Of a stretch of DNA of 64,000 nt, positions 10,355-22,387 are shown piece after piece (positions within the stretch are counted from its first letter, which is position 1; the number at the start of each line of letters is the position of its first letter). The stretch is from Polyodon spathula (lineage: Eukaryota > Chordata > Actinopteri > Acipenseriformes > Polyodontidae): NCBI RefSeq assembly GCF_017654505.1, contig NC_054548.1, forward strand, positions 36,635,570 to 36,699,569, given 5' to 3'. The position numbers and the translations under genes are program-made. The notes under the pieces were generated by a model. That model made no database searches. It was given only the letters and a program-made list of their open reading frames with translations, and was not told the origin of the DNA.

Positions 10355-11100
10355 CAGTGTTAAGAACTCTTAAGGGAGTCAACCACTTAAGAGCCCTGAA
10401 GAGACATATCACTCCTAAAGAGAGCCTTAGTCTTGTACTGAAAATGTTCATGGGGCCACCTTTTGAATCTACGGCGACATGTGAGGAGAAATTGCCTATG
10501 TGGAAAATGGCATTTTTAGTAAAAGTTACATCAGCCAGAAGGGTAAGTGAACATTAATCATTGATGCACCCTATTTCCAGTCATTTAAGTCATTGTCTGC
10601 AGGCCTAATCCTCAATCTTTGCAGAAAGTGGTAACACAATTTCATCTGGATCAGGTCATAATTTTTCCAAATTTCTGCCCTAAACCCCATATATCAGAAG
10701 AAGTGGCCAGACGCCACTTAATTGCTGTCTGGAGAGCATTTAACTTCTACAGTCACAGAACCATCAAAAGAAGGCCATCAGGACAACTTTTTATGTCTTA
10801 ATTCACAAGCTGGAGGCAAACCTGTCACTAAACAAACTATTTTCACCTGGATCTCTTCTTGTATAAAGTTTTGTTATAGACTGGATAAGATATGTATTCC
10901 AGGATCTATACGAGCCCATTCAGTAAGAGGAGTGGCTACTACACAGGCACATTTTAGATCACTTCTCATTCAGGACATTTGCACGGCTGCAACATGATAA
11001 TCTGTCAAAACTTTTGCAAATCATTATAACTTGGATGTGTCTTTTTCGAAACTGAACTTTCCTCATTTTATGTTATCTGTGGCTTCTTCTACTAACATCT
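10355..11100 (+). pseudogene. DIRS tyrosine recombinase remnant
   Basis: Frames encode LKGVNHLRALKRHITPKESL, VLKMFMGPPFES, MAFLVKVTSARRVSEH, SSCIKFCYRLDKICIPGSIR, AHSVRGVATTQAHFRSLLIQ, DICTAAT and TFANHYNLDVSF. The catalytic set expected in this family is visible: arginine in SARRVSE, the H..R pair in AHSVRG, and a candidate nucleophile in NHY. A tryptophan normally following AAT is replaced by a stop (10996). Several other frame changes make it inactive. Confidence 0.85.
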
Positions 11101-11139
11101 GACCTTCCACCCTTGTTTTCTATTCCCTTGGTCAGGTTC

Positions 11140-11468
11140 ACTCGGTGTGTGGAGTTCATCTGACTAGGTAAGAAGACGAAGATTACCTGTAAAATGGTTT
11201 ATTCATAGTCAATGAACTCCACACACCTATATCCCTCCCTCCTTTCCCCCTTTCTTTCTTTGCTGTTTTTATTTTTGAAAATTGGATACTGTTACTAAAC
11301 AGGGGTCGGTTTTTATGGAGGAGGGATTCTGGCGCCAACATGGATTATTTAGGATCTCTGGGAAAGAGATTGGTTTGTTCTCCTGACCCAAACAACATGG
11401 AGAGTGGGAGTTCACTCGTGTGTAGAGTTCATCGACTACGAAGAAATCATATTACAGATAATATCTTT
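11140..11468. repeat. DIRS terminal repeats and internal complementary region
   Basis: Arm GGTGTGTGGAGTTCAT at 11144-11159 continues to CTGACTA. Its inverse TAGTCAATGAACTCCACACA is at 11206-11225, giving a hairpin with a loop of about 40 bases. A third related unit, in the opposite sense to the second, is at 11417-11468 (CGTGTGTAGAGTTCATCGAC). This three-unit layout is what DIRS elements carry at their 3' end for circular-intermediate formation. Confidence 0.7.
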
Positions 11469-11485
11469 CTTAGTTAAGTCACACC

Positions 11486-12270
11486 ATGTTGTGTATGAGC
11501 ATGGTGACAAAGCAACCAAAGTGTGGCCCATTGCCTCCGGTAGTCGACTGCAACATGTTTGATTACCAAGGGCCGCACAAAATCAGGCAAGAAGTTAATA
11601 AAGAATTCCGAAACTTCTACTCATCCATTTATGAATCTGAATCTCCTAAAAACTCCTCTTTAATTGAGTTTTTCACTAAACTCTCTCCACTGCTAGGATA
11701 TGTGTTTACAGAATCTTTCATGACCATGTCTCTGACTTCAACTTTCTGCCAAGCAGCTATATCACAAAATAAGAACCCTCTTCACTGTGGTTCATATTGT
11801 TCTATTTCACCTATTCCTGCTATAAATCCTTGCACACCGCCTCAAGTTCATTTATTTTATCATCTCCTTAGACCAAACAGGAGTCATTTTTTAATCTTCA
11901 ATGTCTGTTTAACATTATATACTCACCATCAACCTCAACGCTCCTCAAAGTCCTTGTTTTACTCGATGAGGAGAAAGCTTTTTTTTTCTTTGCTACACTC
12001 CATAAATTTGGTTTTAGCCTCAACTTTGTCTCATGGATCAAATTGTTATGTCACCTCTGGGTTCTGTCTGTTCTAATAATATACACTCCAAATATTTATT
12101 ACTGCATCGTGGTACTAGGCAGTGTTGCCCTCTTTCCCCTCTCCTCTTTGCCATTGCCATTGCCATTGAGCTCTATTGCCAAATTTCTCTATTTCCATGC
12201 ACAATAACCAAGAACACATGTGGCAAAACAGGCAGGGAGGGCACAAACAAAAGGTCTCTATGCACATTAG
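11486..12270 (+). pseudogene. L1-like LINE reverse transcriptase fragment
   Basis: The long frame 11486-12076 gives INKEFRNFYSS-like sequence (EVNKEFRNFYSSIYESESP), then AAISQNKNPLHCGSYCSISP where active copies read ANISLI.K..KDP..C.SYRPISL. Further on come LDEEKAF-like and, in another frame (12033-12170), SVCSNNIHSKYLLLHRGTRQ followed by CCPLSPLLFAIAIAIE. RGTRQGCPLSPLLFAIAIEP is a hallmark of L1/Tx1 RT; here glycine is cysteine. The YADD box is not seen. It abuts the DIRS 3' end. Confidence 0.75.
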
Positions 12271-15200
12271 AGCAATTTTTCTCAGGTTACAAACGTCATT
12301 TTCACATACGTGAACTTTTCCCCATTAAATCAGTTACCAACGTCCCCCTCTATAACCTCTTCAAACTTAACCTTACTCCCCTTTTAGAACGTACAAAACA
12401 GGACGGCGCTAGTTGATCAGCTTTTATTCTTTCTTGCCGGCCGCACTAACTCTATATAGATTGTGAGCAAGCTCCCACTTTCATCACCAGGAAGTGCTTA
12501 CAGTAGGCTGGGATCAGTAAGAGGAATCCAGTGCTATAGTATGTGTTATTTAAATTGAATTGCTTGTCTATTTTGGTTTAAAAAAAAAAAAACAGATTCA
12601 AGAATAATTATTTTTGATAAGTATAGGGGGCAATTTGAGTATTTGATTCACCTGTGATGTGTGTCATTAATTTTTAATTAAGTTCAGCGTCCAAGTAGAA
12701 ATGTGCTGGTCCAGTCTTGTCTGTCTTTTTTTGTTCTTAGTCTGGCATCATTTTAATTGAAAAATATAAAAAGTCATATAATGATCATTCTTTTTAATTT
12801 GGAGGCTATATTGTCATGCCTCATCTTTTACTCACCCCCCGTTGACTAGTCACAGTCAGGTAAATGGGTCTCTACTACATGGTTAAAAACACATATATAT
12901 ATATGCATATAATAATATATATATATATATATATATATACGTTAGCATTTCGATTGATCCTGCAGCTGTGTAAATACTTTTTGGTGACACTATAACACAA
13001 GAAACATCTGCCATGATGACAGGAACTAGTATTTCTGAAAGATGAATAGAGTTATAAAGAAAACATTGATCAAGACAACACAAATAAATCAAGACAGTAA
13101 TGCCAAACATCAATGTTCTTCTGAAATATGAAAATGAATGGAAAATACAAAGGCAAACAATTGTGTTTACAACACTGTATGGGAACAAGAAGAAAAATAG
13201 ATGGTATTAATGAAAAATATATTTTTTACCGAGGAAAACTCAATAGGAATCAAAGTACATCAACTAAGACCATAACTATCTGGCTCTACAGGAGCCTGCA
13301 GGCTTTAAGATGATATTGATTGAATATTTTACTGAAGCACTTCCTTCGTTTTCCTCATCCGCTAAATCAATGTTGAAAATAAAAAAGCTCATATTGTCAG
13401 ACTTGGCAGCACAAATGACTGTTTTCTAATTGTGATAATTACGTTGTTGTTAATTATTGTTTAGCACACGTGCCAGTGTATGTCATTCCTTTCAATAATT
13501 CTGTACTTGACAAACATACTCCAAGAAGCACACACATAGAAACTAAAAACAAACAACCTTGTGACAAGAAATTATGTAAAATCACACATATTGATTATTA
13601 TTTTAGAAAAGTATTTGTTTCTATTTGCTTGGAAATGTATTCATATAGACAGGAAGGATGTTAAGGTAAGTATGAAAGCATGTTCTAGCTATGTGACTCT
13701 TGTACGCGTATCCCTGCACCCAATTCATAAACCAAAAGTTGTACAGATGCAGAAGCTTGTAGTGTATGAATCCTCCCTCTAGAGTTGCATGCAGTCACTT
13801 CTTCACATAAGATTACAGTGCAATTGCTAACTTCAATGCACTTAAGCAGTACTCCGATCAAGCAGGTGAAAGCTGGTGTTTTTTTTTAACAATGTTCAAG
13901 AAAATGTAACTAACATTCTCAATAAATAATATAATATTTGGCGACAGTTTTGTTCCTTTGAAAGTTAATTCTTTTTAATTTAGAAATGGACAACAAAATT
14001 GCCAGGTCCACCTTTGTTTATAGTTAACCAATGATTTGAGAATAGGGTAATAATAAGCATAATGAATTGGGAGAATACACACTGTAATACCACCTATCGT
14101 AAGTGACATTTGGACAGAACTGTGGTTGTTTTTTGACTGTTATCATTACTTGTTTTGTTGGCTTTATTGAATTACCTTCCCATTTTTTCATGTAGATTTA
14201 AATCTGTGATCCTAGTGATCTCGCTCTCTTCTAAAAGTAATTTCTCCTGAAAAACTCTACTGAAAATCCATCAAGTATGTTCCCTCTATATTATAACTTC
14301 AAGAAGACATCGTGGAATCAAAAAACTCTGCTCGTGAACTTAAAAATCTTTTCACCAGAAACTCTGAGAACATTATTTCACAAAGCTAAATGCAAGTCTG
14401 ATGTAATTATTTTAGTACTTGTAAGACTTTGCTATAAACATTAGTAAAAATTGCAACTTAAAACTATAACTAAACTAGTAATTGCTGGAAAAAGAACCCT
14501 ATATCTACTTGAAGACAAAGTACTTGGTTAACTTTCTTCAAGTTAAATTCTTCAAAACTGCTACGCCATGTATACAGAACCTTAGTTTGGAAGGACAAAG
14601 GACATCGTCTTTTATTCAACTTTATTTCTACAAAGATCCAGAAAGGATCAGATTGAGAAACAATGTTCATCGCTGGATTTGTTTTTACATCTGTTCGTTT
14701 CCCCTTACATAAAGTATGGTAACTGTACAATTTATTAAATTTAACACTGTATAAAATAGAAGTCATTTTGTTTAAATGTTTCTGATGAAATGTGCTATTA
14801 ATACATGTTTGAGTATACTTTGAATGTCAGTTCTGACAATGCTCATATACATTTGTATTGATTGTTCGTATCTTCTGAATAAACAGTCTTTGTTTACTTT
14901 TCAAGATTTGTCTGTTAAATTTTGTAATACTTAAAGTGCTGATATTAGCATTTTTTACCCAAAAAGGTAATGATCTTTGTATTTTAATTACATTTATTTA
15001 CATTGAATTGGTTTACCAAGATACAATATTTATTTGAAATACTTATTACTGTGTTTGAATTTAGTTTTCCCCTAGATATTTAAAATTAAATGTTAAAATA
15101 TACCTCACACTACAATTGGGCATGGGCGAAATTACAAAACATAATTGGCAACTCTTAAAAAAAAAAAAAAAGGCTTTGAGCAAAGCATTTGGAGATATGT

Positions 15201-15573
15201 ATGAAAATACATATCACTCAAGGGATGGAATGGTTATTCGACGTGGTCAAGGTGCCGGTAGCCTTTGGAAAATAAGGTACAATGAAATGAAAAGGTGTTC
15301 GGTTGACACACTTAGTTCTTCCTCCATATTACACAAGTTATTTGCATCTGGTTCATTGTTTACAAGTCATGCACAAAAGCGCCCTCTCTGGCTACAACAT
15401 CTCACTTCATTTTGAATGTACCAACTAGTCCATATCTTGCTCCCTCTGCTTTTGATCAACTCTGAGGACACCTGATTTTTTATTCCCTGGGAATCATATT
15501 TTTTTTTAAAACATTTGACTGATCAATCTGATACACAGTGAAAACTGGTCAATAACATATTAAATAGAATACT
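12271..15573. other. No recognised gene
   Basis: AT-rich. Contains a TA microsatellite at 12893-12939, several poly-A/T runs and short frames without domains. The frame 12240-12416 could be a further piece of the L1-like element, but I cannot anchor it. Confidence 0.5.
12893..12939. repeat. (TA)n microsatellite, interrupted
   Basis: TA units broken by GCATATAATA near 12905-12915. Confidence 0.95.
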
Positions 15574-16210
15574 TTGTGGCTATGTGCCCCACCCCTGTGT
15601 GTATATCTGTGTTTAATGTTGTCTGTTATATGTGAATATAGTGGTGCACGGGATATAAATAGGTCTGTGTAGCACAAGTGATTTAAAATATATAGTTGTA
15701 TTTAGGCACGATATATATGTATTGTATTTATTTAGGCACGATTATATACTTTATCTGCACTTCACATGCAGATAAAGTATATAATAGTATGTGAGCATGG
15801 GGATTGCACAAATTAGTCCACGTGCTGGGATTCAGGTGAATAATTAATTAGTAATTGAATCCCGGCACAACTCTATACATAGTCACTCACTCGGGGTTGG
15901 CTGTTCGGTGAGTAGAGAACGAGAGAGAGAGAGAGAGGAGGAGTAAAATAAAGATAACAATTGTTAATAATTGTAACATTTTGTGCTGGAAGCACCTGCA
16001 CGGCACTTCTTTCTTTGTCTCATTGTGTTTGTTAGTGTCTGTCTCTTTTGGCCACCCCGTCGTTATATTTCACAAAGTTTTTTGTCTGTTTAAACCTTTT
16101 ATTTTTGTTCATTTATAATAAACCAGCACAATAGCGGCATTCACCATTCACTTCCTACTCTGTGTGTTTCTGTTCCGGGTCTGACGTCACCACCAGTCAT
16201 CCTGTTCACA
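15574..16210 (+). mobile_element. Solo LTR, family copy 2
   Basis: Same family as 6490-7142: GGATATAAATAGGTCTGTGT, GTGCTGGGATTCAGGTGAAT, GGTTGGCTGTTCGGTGAGTA and a late TTTATAATAAACCAGCAC poly-A signal. Ends with GTTCACA. The flanks ATACT (15569-15573) and GTACT (16211-16215) match at 4 of 5 positions, compatible with an aged integration duplication. It carries an extra perfect hairpin at 15741-15785 absent from copy 1. Confidence 0.75.
15741..15785. repeat. Perfect 19-bp inverted repeat inside solo LTR copy 2
   Basis: ATTATATACTTTATCTGCA (15741-15759) is exactly inverted at 15767-15785, with a 7-base loop CTTCACA. Confidence 0.95.
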
Positions 16211-16215
16211 GTACT

Positions 16216-17886
16216 ATATCTAATTCTAGACATCTGTAACCTTTTTTAACAAAAAGGTTTTTTTTAAGTGTTTGCAACTTCAGAAGTTAAAAAATAAACA
16301 ATACAAAAAACATTGACAATAATCCTTAGTGGCACAGTATAATATGATTTTGTAGTATTAAGCAGTAAATAAGTTGAGAAATTGTAACATTATAGTTTGG
16401 AGAGAAATAGGCCCCAGGTTGTCATGACAATTTGAGGTTATAAATAATAAAATGACCTGGTTACCATAGTAACACCTGATAAGTTTTGGGGGAGACAGCT
16501 CTCCTGAATTCCTAAGCATTGAAGGCCCCTGAATAAGCAAAATATAGCCAAGCATGCTTGCACCTGGTTAACAAGGTTGAATGTTGGAGAAGCTGTTCTT
16601 TAGTCCAACGAGTTGTACAGTCAGTAAGAGAAGAGAGAGTGTGTTATCAACATCTAACAAGCAGAGACAGAATAGAGGAGAGCTCCCTAGAATATTTGTT
16701 AAAATTGTGAGAAACTTTAATAATACAAAAAGATGTAAAGAGAACTCGACCAACTGGATCGCTGCAGAAGAAAGAGGAAAGGCCAAAAACGTTGCTCCAA
16801 TAAATTAATGAAATGATTTGGCCTGCTGGCACTGGTCAAGTTTACAGCAAGATTTCCTGTGTAACGAGTGAGACTCGGTTGCCTAATTAGGAGCACGGAC
16901 AATTTTACAGCAAGTCGGCCTCTGTCACAAGTGGAACCACAGATGACTGAATCATACCCTGAATCGACTCTGCAAGACAAAAATGGTGTATTCCCAGTTC
17001 AACTAAAGAGATTTGACAGAATCTATATGTGGGAATGTAATAAATGTATATATAAGCAGAAAGAGTGAGTTATAAAGTATAACAGGGTGACTTTTATATA
17101 TTGAAGCTAAAGTATTACCTGAATATTACCCATTGTTAAACTTAATGTACTGATTACTTTAACACTAAATATCTTTCTTATTTTTGTACCATATTAATTC
17201 ATTTTGATAAAATGTATAGACTATAAACATGTTGTGTTGTTATTATTCAACTGCGTTTATTTTCTGGATCTTTTGCTTGGAAGTAATTGATAATTAAAAG
17301 TGCTAATTAATTAAAACCATTACACATACCAGCTAGTTACTCTTGATTGGGTATTGTACATTTATTTACTTAATCCTTCTTACAGAATATCATAAATGTC
17401 TGAAAGCGTAATAAAAGCAAAAGGAGGACACAGGAAATACTAAAGCAGTGCTGCCAAAACTTCTCATGAACTTTAAATTAAATAAGTTTGTTTTTGAAGG
17501 ATTATTTGCTAAATTACTAGAAATTATGTATTTTGCTTTTTTTTTTATTAAACAGTGGTTAAAGTTGCATGTCCCTAATTTGTTACCTGTGACTGACTGT
17601 AGTTTTCCACTGTAAACCAATTTGTAGATGTGGTGGAAAAGAATTAAGTCCTGCCCAAGCCGAAAATTGAATTTCAAAGAATGCATGATGGAACTAAGAG
17701 AAGGAGGACCATGTGGTGTCTCACGTGGAACTCTTGTTTCAAAGCTGTCAGCTTCCACAATGAAAACTTTAACACATACACAAAGTTTGCACAAGAACAG
17801 ACTGAATTGTGAGCTGAGTAACATTTTTCTGAGTACTCATAGACTAGTTATTTTGCTAATATTCGTTAATCGGAGGAAAAAATATG
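16216..17886. other. No recognised gene
   Basis: Several frames of 60-144 codons overlap on both strands (16357-17068 and 17390-17912), but none shows a domain I recognise. The overlap on both strands with no codon bias argues for chance. Confidence 0.5.
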
Positions 17887-17890
17887 TTAA

Positions 17891-18433
17891 CCCTGTGTTG
17901 GACCCTGTCTGACATCATTAAAAAGACGTGAAGCATAGGTCTCTAGTTGTTTTTTCTCCAGAAAAAGCTGAGAAAACCTTTCAATGGCCGAGTGAGACCG
18001 CTAGGAGCCGAATGAAACCGAAAAAAGGGGCATGTCTCATAGCCCCATGCACTACAGAGACAACACGGACATAACAAAGGAAATAGCTACTTCTGCATCT
18101 TGCACTCAAAGAATATCACAGACATTTACAGAGCTTTTATTTGATGTTATAGTAATAAAATAATGACTTGGATTGCATTATTGAGGAGTTTGGTGATAAA
18201 ACGAGTGACCAGGAGAGGATTTATCAGTATGCATGTCTATAAAGAAGTATGTGAAAAATACAGTGAACAAGTGGTGGGGCTTGGCTGGAGATACAATACT
18301 GAGTGTCCTTTTGTGATTCAATGCCTTTTAAACGTGTTTTACTCTGAAAATATTTTAAACAGAACATAAAATAAACAGCGTGTGTGAAAATAAATTGGAC
18401 CTGACAAGCACTGAATAAATGTAATGCAAGGGG
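17891..18433. mobile_element. piggyBac-type non-autonomous element, copy 1
   Basis: Flanked by TTAA on both sides (17887-17890 and 18434-18437), the piggyBac target duplication. Ends are CCCTGTGTTGGACC on the left and GCAAGGGG on the right. The interior (ACAACACGGACATAA, ATAATGACTTGGATTGCATT, TGTGAAAATAAATTGGACCT) matches the element at 53769-58176. No transposase frame is present, so it would have moved in trans. Confidence 0.8.
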
Positions 18434-19199
18434 TTAAAAAGTGCATTGAATCAACTCCTGGCAGCAACAGGGCAGTGATCACAGTCAATCTCGAGTCTAG
18501 AGATACAGAGCCAATCCAGGGGGGAAGGGAGGGGTACCAGTGTGGCAGTCTGACAGTCGAATAAAGTGGAATTCTGTGTTCAGAAAAATTGAATGTTTGG
18601 CTCAGAATTAAACTCTTTTCATGATTTCCATTACATGAGAGTAGATGTTAAACTTTATGCTGATTTGAACTCTGTTCTCACCAAGATAAGCACCAACTAA
18701 GATGTAGCTTTACAGTAAACTAATGTGATCCATCTGCATCTCCATCTATTTGTGTTGCTTTCCATCTGATGATGTAGATATCCTTCTGTCTGGTGTTGAA
18801 TGCTGAAGTGTAATGCTGGCTCCAGGGATCAGCTTATTTTGCCTTCCTAGCGCATCATCACACACAACGGCTGTGATGCTGGCTCCGGGGATCAACCCAG
18901 TGCGGTCTCCCCAGTGCATAAGCATGACAACTGTCTGGATTGAGCTAAGTAGGGTACATCTCTGGGTTCTTCAAGTGGGCATGTTCCATCCTCTGTGTTA
19001 TGTCGACTAGCCCAGAACACCTCAAGAGGGCTCAACAGTGATTCTGGTGTCCCAGCATCACACCCCTCCATCCCCCACTCAGCTCAGCCCAGCTTACATA
19101 CCCGTACATCAGCGTTGCTTTCTTTCTATTGTGCTTGAGATCCTCATCCAGAATCTTTCCATCTCAACCACTATCATTTGCTGCTCCTTTCTGCTGCTT

Positions 19200-19866
19200 C
19201 AGATAAGTTCTTCACTGTGCGACGCAACTCTTGGCTACTGAACCCAACATCTTGGAGAAACCGGGTTGTAGAGTGTGCCACAAACCCTCGACAGCCCACC
19301 TCCACTGGATAAACTCAGACCCTCCATCCTCACTGTTCCGCTTCAGCAGCTAGTTGAACATACCGAAGTTTCTTCCTCTCATATGCCTCATCCACAGCAT
19401 CCCCCCATGGCACTGTTAACTCTACCAGATGAAGAAAGCGTGCTGATCCAGACCACAAGACAATGTCTGGTCGAAGGTTTGTGGTGGCAATCACTGGTGG
19501 AAAAATAAGCTGTTGACCAACATCTGCCTGCATCTTCCAATTGTCCTGGGTGAGGCTTGGTTTTAACAACTTTTCTTGGTGGTTGCTCTCCTGGATGGAG
19601 GAATATTGTCTTTTGTGTGTAATGCTTTGATGGAACTGGTGGCAACTTATTGGCCAGGTTACGCTTGTCTTCAATGCTAAGGCCAAACATCGCAGCACCT
19701 GGTCATGGCACCAAGTAAATTGTCCTTGGTTAAGACCCACCTTACATCCTGTCAAAATGTGCCTTAATGTTGCCGGTGATGAACACAAAGGACATGAGGG
19801 ATCCTCACCCATCCAGAGGTTTAGGTTCCGTGGTGATGGGAGAACACTGATCTGATGAGGAAACTG
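19200..19866 (-). pseudogene. LINE C-terminus: zinc knuckle and endonuclease-like domain
   Basis: The open frame 19330-19812 gives CPLCSSPATLRHILTGC (a C-x2-C...H-x4-C knuckle), then NQGQFTWCHDQVLRCLA. Near the end come NLRPDIVLWSGS, HLVELTVPWGDAVDEAYERK and KLRY. The spacing PD ... E ... ERK resembles the restriction-enzyme-like nuclease of site-specific LINEs, which nicks target DNA for reverse transcription. After a stop at 19330 the frame continues with CPVEVGCRGF-like (here YPVEVGCRGFVAHSTTRFLQ) and SQELRRTVKNLSEAAERSSK to about 19200, so the protein was longer and is broken. Confidence 0.7.
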
Positions 19867-20800
19867 ATACTTAGCAATAATACTGAAGAAAATCTTGCCT
19901 TCTACACTTAATAGGGAAATAGGACGAGAATGACCGATTCTTGTAGAATCTTTTTCTTTTGGTATAAAGACTCCAACTGATCGGCCCCATGCACTTGGTG
20001 CAACCTGTTTTTCCTAAGCCACTTTCATCAATTTCCACAGGATTCGTAGAACTCCAGAAGCACTCTTGTACACTCTGTATGCAGCTCCATTAGGCCCTGG
20101 AGATGATGATAATAATGCCCTTGTTTTTTTTCAGAGCTTGCTCTACTTCTTTCCACTTAGGTGCACAGTCCTTCATTTGGTATTCTGCTGGATTGATAGG
20201 TGGGATATCTGAAAGAATTGACATAGGCTCCTGCCTTTTTGAATCTGTATGTGTTTCCTCCAAATATCTCTCCAGCTCAAACTTAGATGATTTTAGTGTG
20301 CCATTTTTCTCCCTTGTAAATATCTTCTTTACAAATTTGAATGGATCTTTATAAAAGTTAGTTCTTGCACGCTCTTTCTGTTTGTAGTGTTTCCGTAGGC
20401 GCTCAGCTCTGCGCAATGTTGCAAGCTTATCTTTTATGACCCTTTGTAACAGATTGAGTCCCTCCTCCTGACTTTGTTCTGCTTTTCTCCATTGCTTCCT
20501 CAACTGCCTCCTTTCTCTAACTAAGCATTCAATCTCCTGCTGCCGTCTAGACTTTCCAGGAATAGTTTGTACTTTCTTTCCTTTTTTCAAATCCAAACCT
20601 CTTGCTTCCATATGTGTAGATGATGTCCCCAAATATATCCAGCTTCTTTTCAACTGTTCCATTTAACCTTTCCAAAGTAAAACAGAGATCCATGTTTACT
20701 GTGTCCCACCCAGTTCTCACAAGCTCTTGGCCATTTAACTCCAGGCTTGTGCCCGTTGAGGTTCTTTTCTCTCTTGCCCTGGTTCGTCATTCGGTTCATC
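19867..20800 (-). pseudogene. LINE N-terminal region and first RT motifs, joined by deletion to the C-terminus
   Basis: The frame 20090-20662 includes RRQQEIECLVRERRQLRKQW (basic coiled coil), RARTNFYKDPFKFVKKIFTR, SKFELERYLEETHTDSKRQE and PTWSEVEK-like PKWKEVEQALKKNKG. It continues after 20090 as GPNGAAYRVYKSASGVLRIL, a stop, SVGVFIPKEKDSTRIGHSRP and ISLLSVEGKIFFSIIAK. GPNG..Y..YK and FIPKEK...FRPISLL are RT motifs 1-2. The protein then jumps directly to PHQISVLPSPRNLNLWMGED in front of the zinc knuckle, so RT motifs 3-7, including the catalytic palm, are deleted near 19866. A frameshift near 20660 links to ERLNGTVEKKLDIFGDIIYT upstream. Confidence 0.75.
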
Positions 20801-20900
20801 ACTAGCTGTATCCACGCAAGTCCTGCTCACATCTATGACAGGGGTGCTGGTATCCTGCGAACTGTGGTTTGCTTCCTGTCGTGGATTTCATTCAACTAAC

Positions 20901-21249
20901 TTGACTGACTTTGTAAGAATTATTGATCAATGCGAGATGTTACTTTTAACTTGAAAAATAAATGTCCTAACTGATATAATTTATTAAACTATACTTTAGA
21001 AAAAAAAAAAAAAAGCTTTTTTAGGTAAATTGGGGATTTTAGGTTTTTTCAGGACAGTCTTTGAGTTTGTGTATGTGCTTGACTGTGAAACTCAATGTAT
21101 TAAAATTTTTCATCAAAAAATGACTAGTAAGGATGTTCATCAGTAAGAGTAGAAATGAATACGGACACTTTTTTTTTTAAGAGTAATTAAAATAGAATTT
21201 TAAAAAAATTAAGGGACTTACCAGACTAAAACATTTTTTGAGTTGATAT
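20901..21249. other. AT-rich, no gene seen
   Basis: Poly-A and poly-T runs (20999-21014, 21170-21180) and nothing else I can support. Confidence 0.6.
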
Positions 21250-21588
21250 CACCGTGTAACAATTATTATTTTTTTTGTTCCTGTAAATTTACAGTATAAT
21301 CGTAAATCTCGAAAAACTACTCACTTCTAAATCTTTTGTAGTCATTTTTGTATTTAGTATAAATACATGTTAATTTGGATTCATTTGTTGTTTTTTTTCT
21401 GACTTTGTGAACGAAAATACACAAATTCACCCGTTTTCTCATTGGAAATAGTGATATTTTGAAATTTACCTGTCCTGGTTACAAAAGCAAAGTTTGTGGG
21501 GAATAATAGCCATTTTTTATACTTTTGTGGCATAAGCAATTAGGAAATAACACTTACTACCCAGGAACAAAAATTGTGTTACATAGTG
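21250..21588. mobile_element. Terminal-inverted-repeat element, copy A (left end deleted)
   Basis: Begins CACCGTGTAACAATTATTAT and ends AATTGTGTTACATAGTG, inverted relatives of each other. The interior is shared, inverted, with 35920-36345. The left inner end stops after TTGTTCCTG, where copy B continues for about 95 bases more, so this copy has lost most of one long terminal repeat. No convincing target duplication. Non-coding. Confidence 0.7.
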
Positions 21589-22387
21589 TATTGGGTAACA
21601 TTTGTGCATGTGCTCAACTGTGCAAATAATTGGATTTTCATTTTTCAAAAATATATTTTGTGTTTCAGTTTTTTTGTGTGTGTTTTTTTTTTTTTTCCTT
21701 GTGCTGCTGTGTCTTTAAATGAGGTCTTAATTTAGTTAAACCAAATGTAATCTAATCCTTTTCGAGAAGGTGTTTTTCGTGGAGGTGTATTTTTTTCACT
21801 GTCCTTGTTATTTTATTTGAGATCAGATGTACTATTTAATTGTGTACTAGTCGTACTGGTACAGGTAAGCTACATGCCTGTAAAATAACTAACAACCCTG
21901 CTTTTAATTCACTTTGTACACACAAGCTATTGTCTGTTTTGCATTAGGTTTTAAGAAGACATTTTTTATGGCAAAGATATGTTTCATGAGTTGTATGCCT
22001 TATTTTTTTCATCAGAGATACATTGAATGTCACTTCCCAAAGTTTTTTGAAAATGTGGGTGCATTTATGAGGTTGCCGATTCAATAAGCAGGCATTAGCC
22101 TAATATTGAAAAATAATATTTTCTTTTTTTTCACCTCTACATTACAACAATTACCTAACAACCACAAATAACACTGAAATAATAATAGTATGTGTTGCAG
22201 ATTTGTTGTCTTCTCTGATTGATTTCAACATACTTAGCTGAACTCATCATGATTTACTATGAACTGTATAGAAGTAGCCCCCATCACAATAATCCCAAAA
22301 AGAACTAGTAAATAAATAATAACAAATAAATACATTTGGCAGATTTGCTATTTGGTCCGTGATCTCCACTTCACTATGTATATTAAT
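21589..22387. other. AT-rich, no gene seen
   Basis: Contains poly-T runs (21667-21697). No domain-bearing frame. Confidence 0.6.

Larger units (their letters stand above)
8996..11470 (+). mobile_element. DIRS-type tyrosine-recombinase retrotransposon, internally deleted
   Basis: The parts occur in the expected order: ORF1/Gag-like, a Gly/Gln/Arg-rich linker, the start of reverse transcriptase, the tyrosine recombinase, then inverted terminal repeats with an internal complementary region. DIRS elements copy through RNA and integrate by recombinase without target duplication. This copy has many stops and frameshifts, and a deletion removes the RT catalytic core and RNase H. The left boundary is uncertain because I could not identify the 5' terminal repeat. 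Confidence 0.8.
18640..20900 (-). mobile_element. LINE with nuclease-like C-terminus, internally deleted
   Basis: Read on the minus strand it contains a coiled basic N-terminal region, the first RT motifs, a deletion, then a zinc-knuckle plus PD-(D/E)xK-like C-terminus and an apparent 3' UTR. The 3' UTR carries two degenerate copies of a unit containing ATGCTGGCTCC.GGGATCA (near 18813 and 18872). The architecture is that of LINEs that end in a restriction-enzyme-like nuclease domain (the R2/NeSL/Utopia type). I cannot fix the clade without a search. Confidence 0.7.

Noticed and set aside
16356..17068. Cluster of overlapping 60-87-codon frames on both strands
   Set aside because: No domain, no splice support and equal openness on both strands suggest chance.
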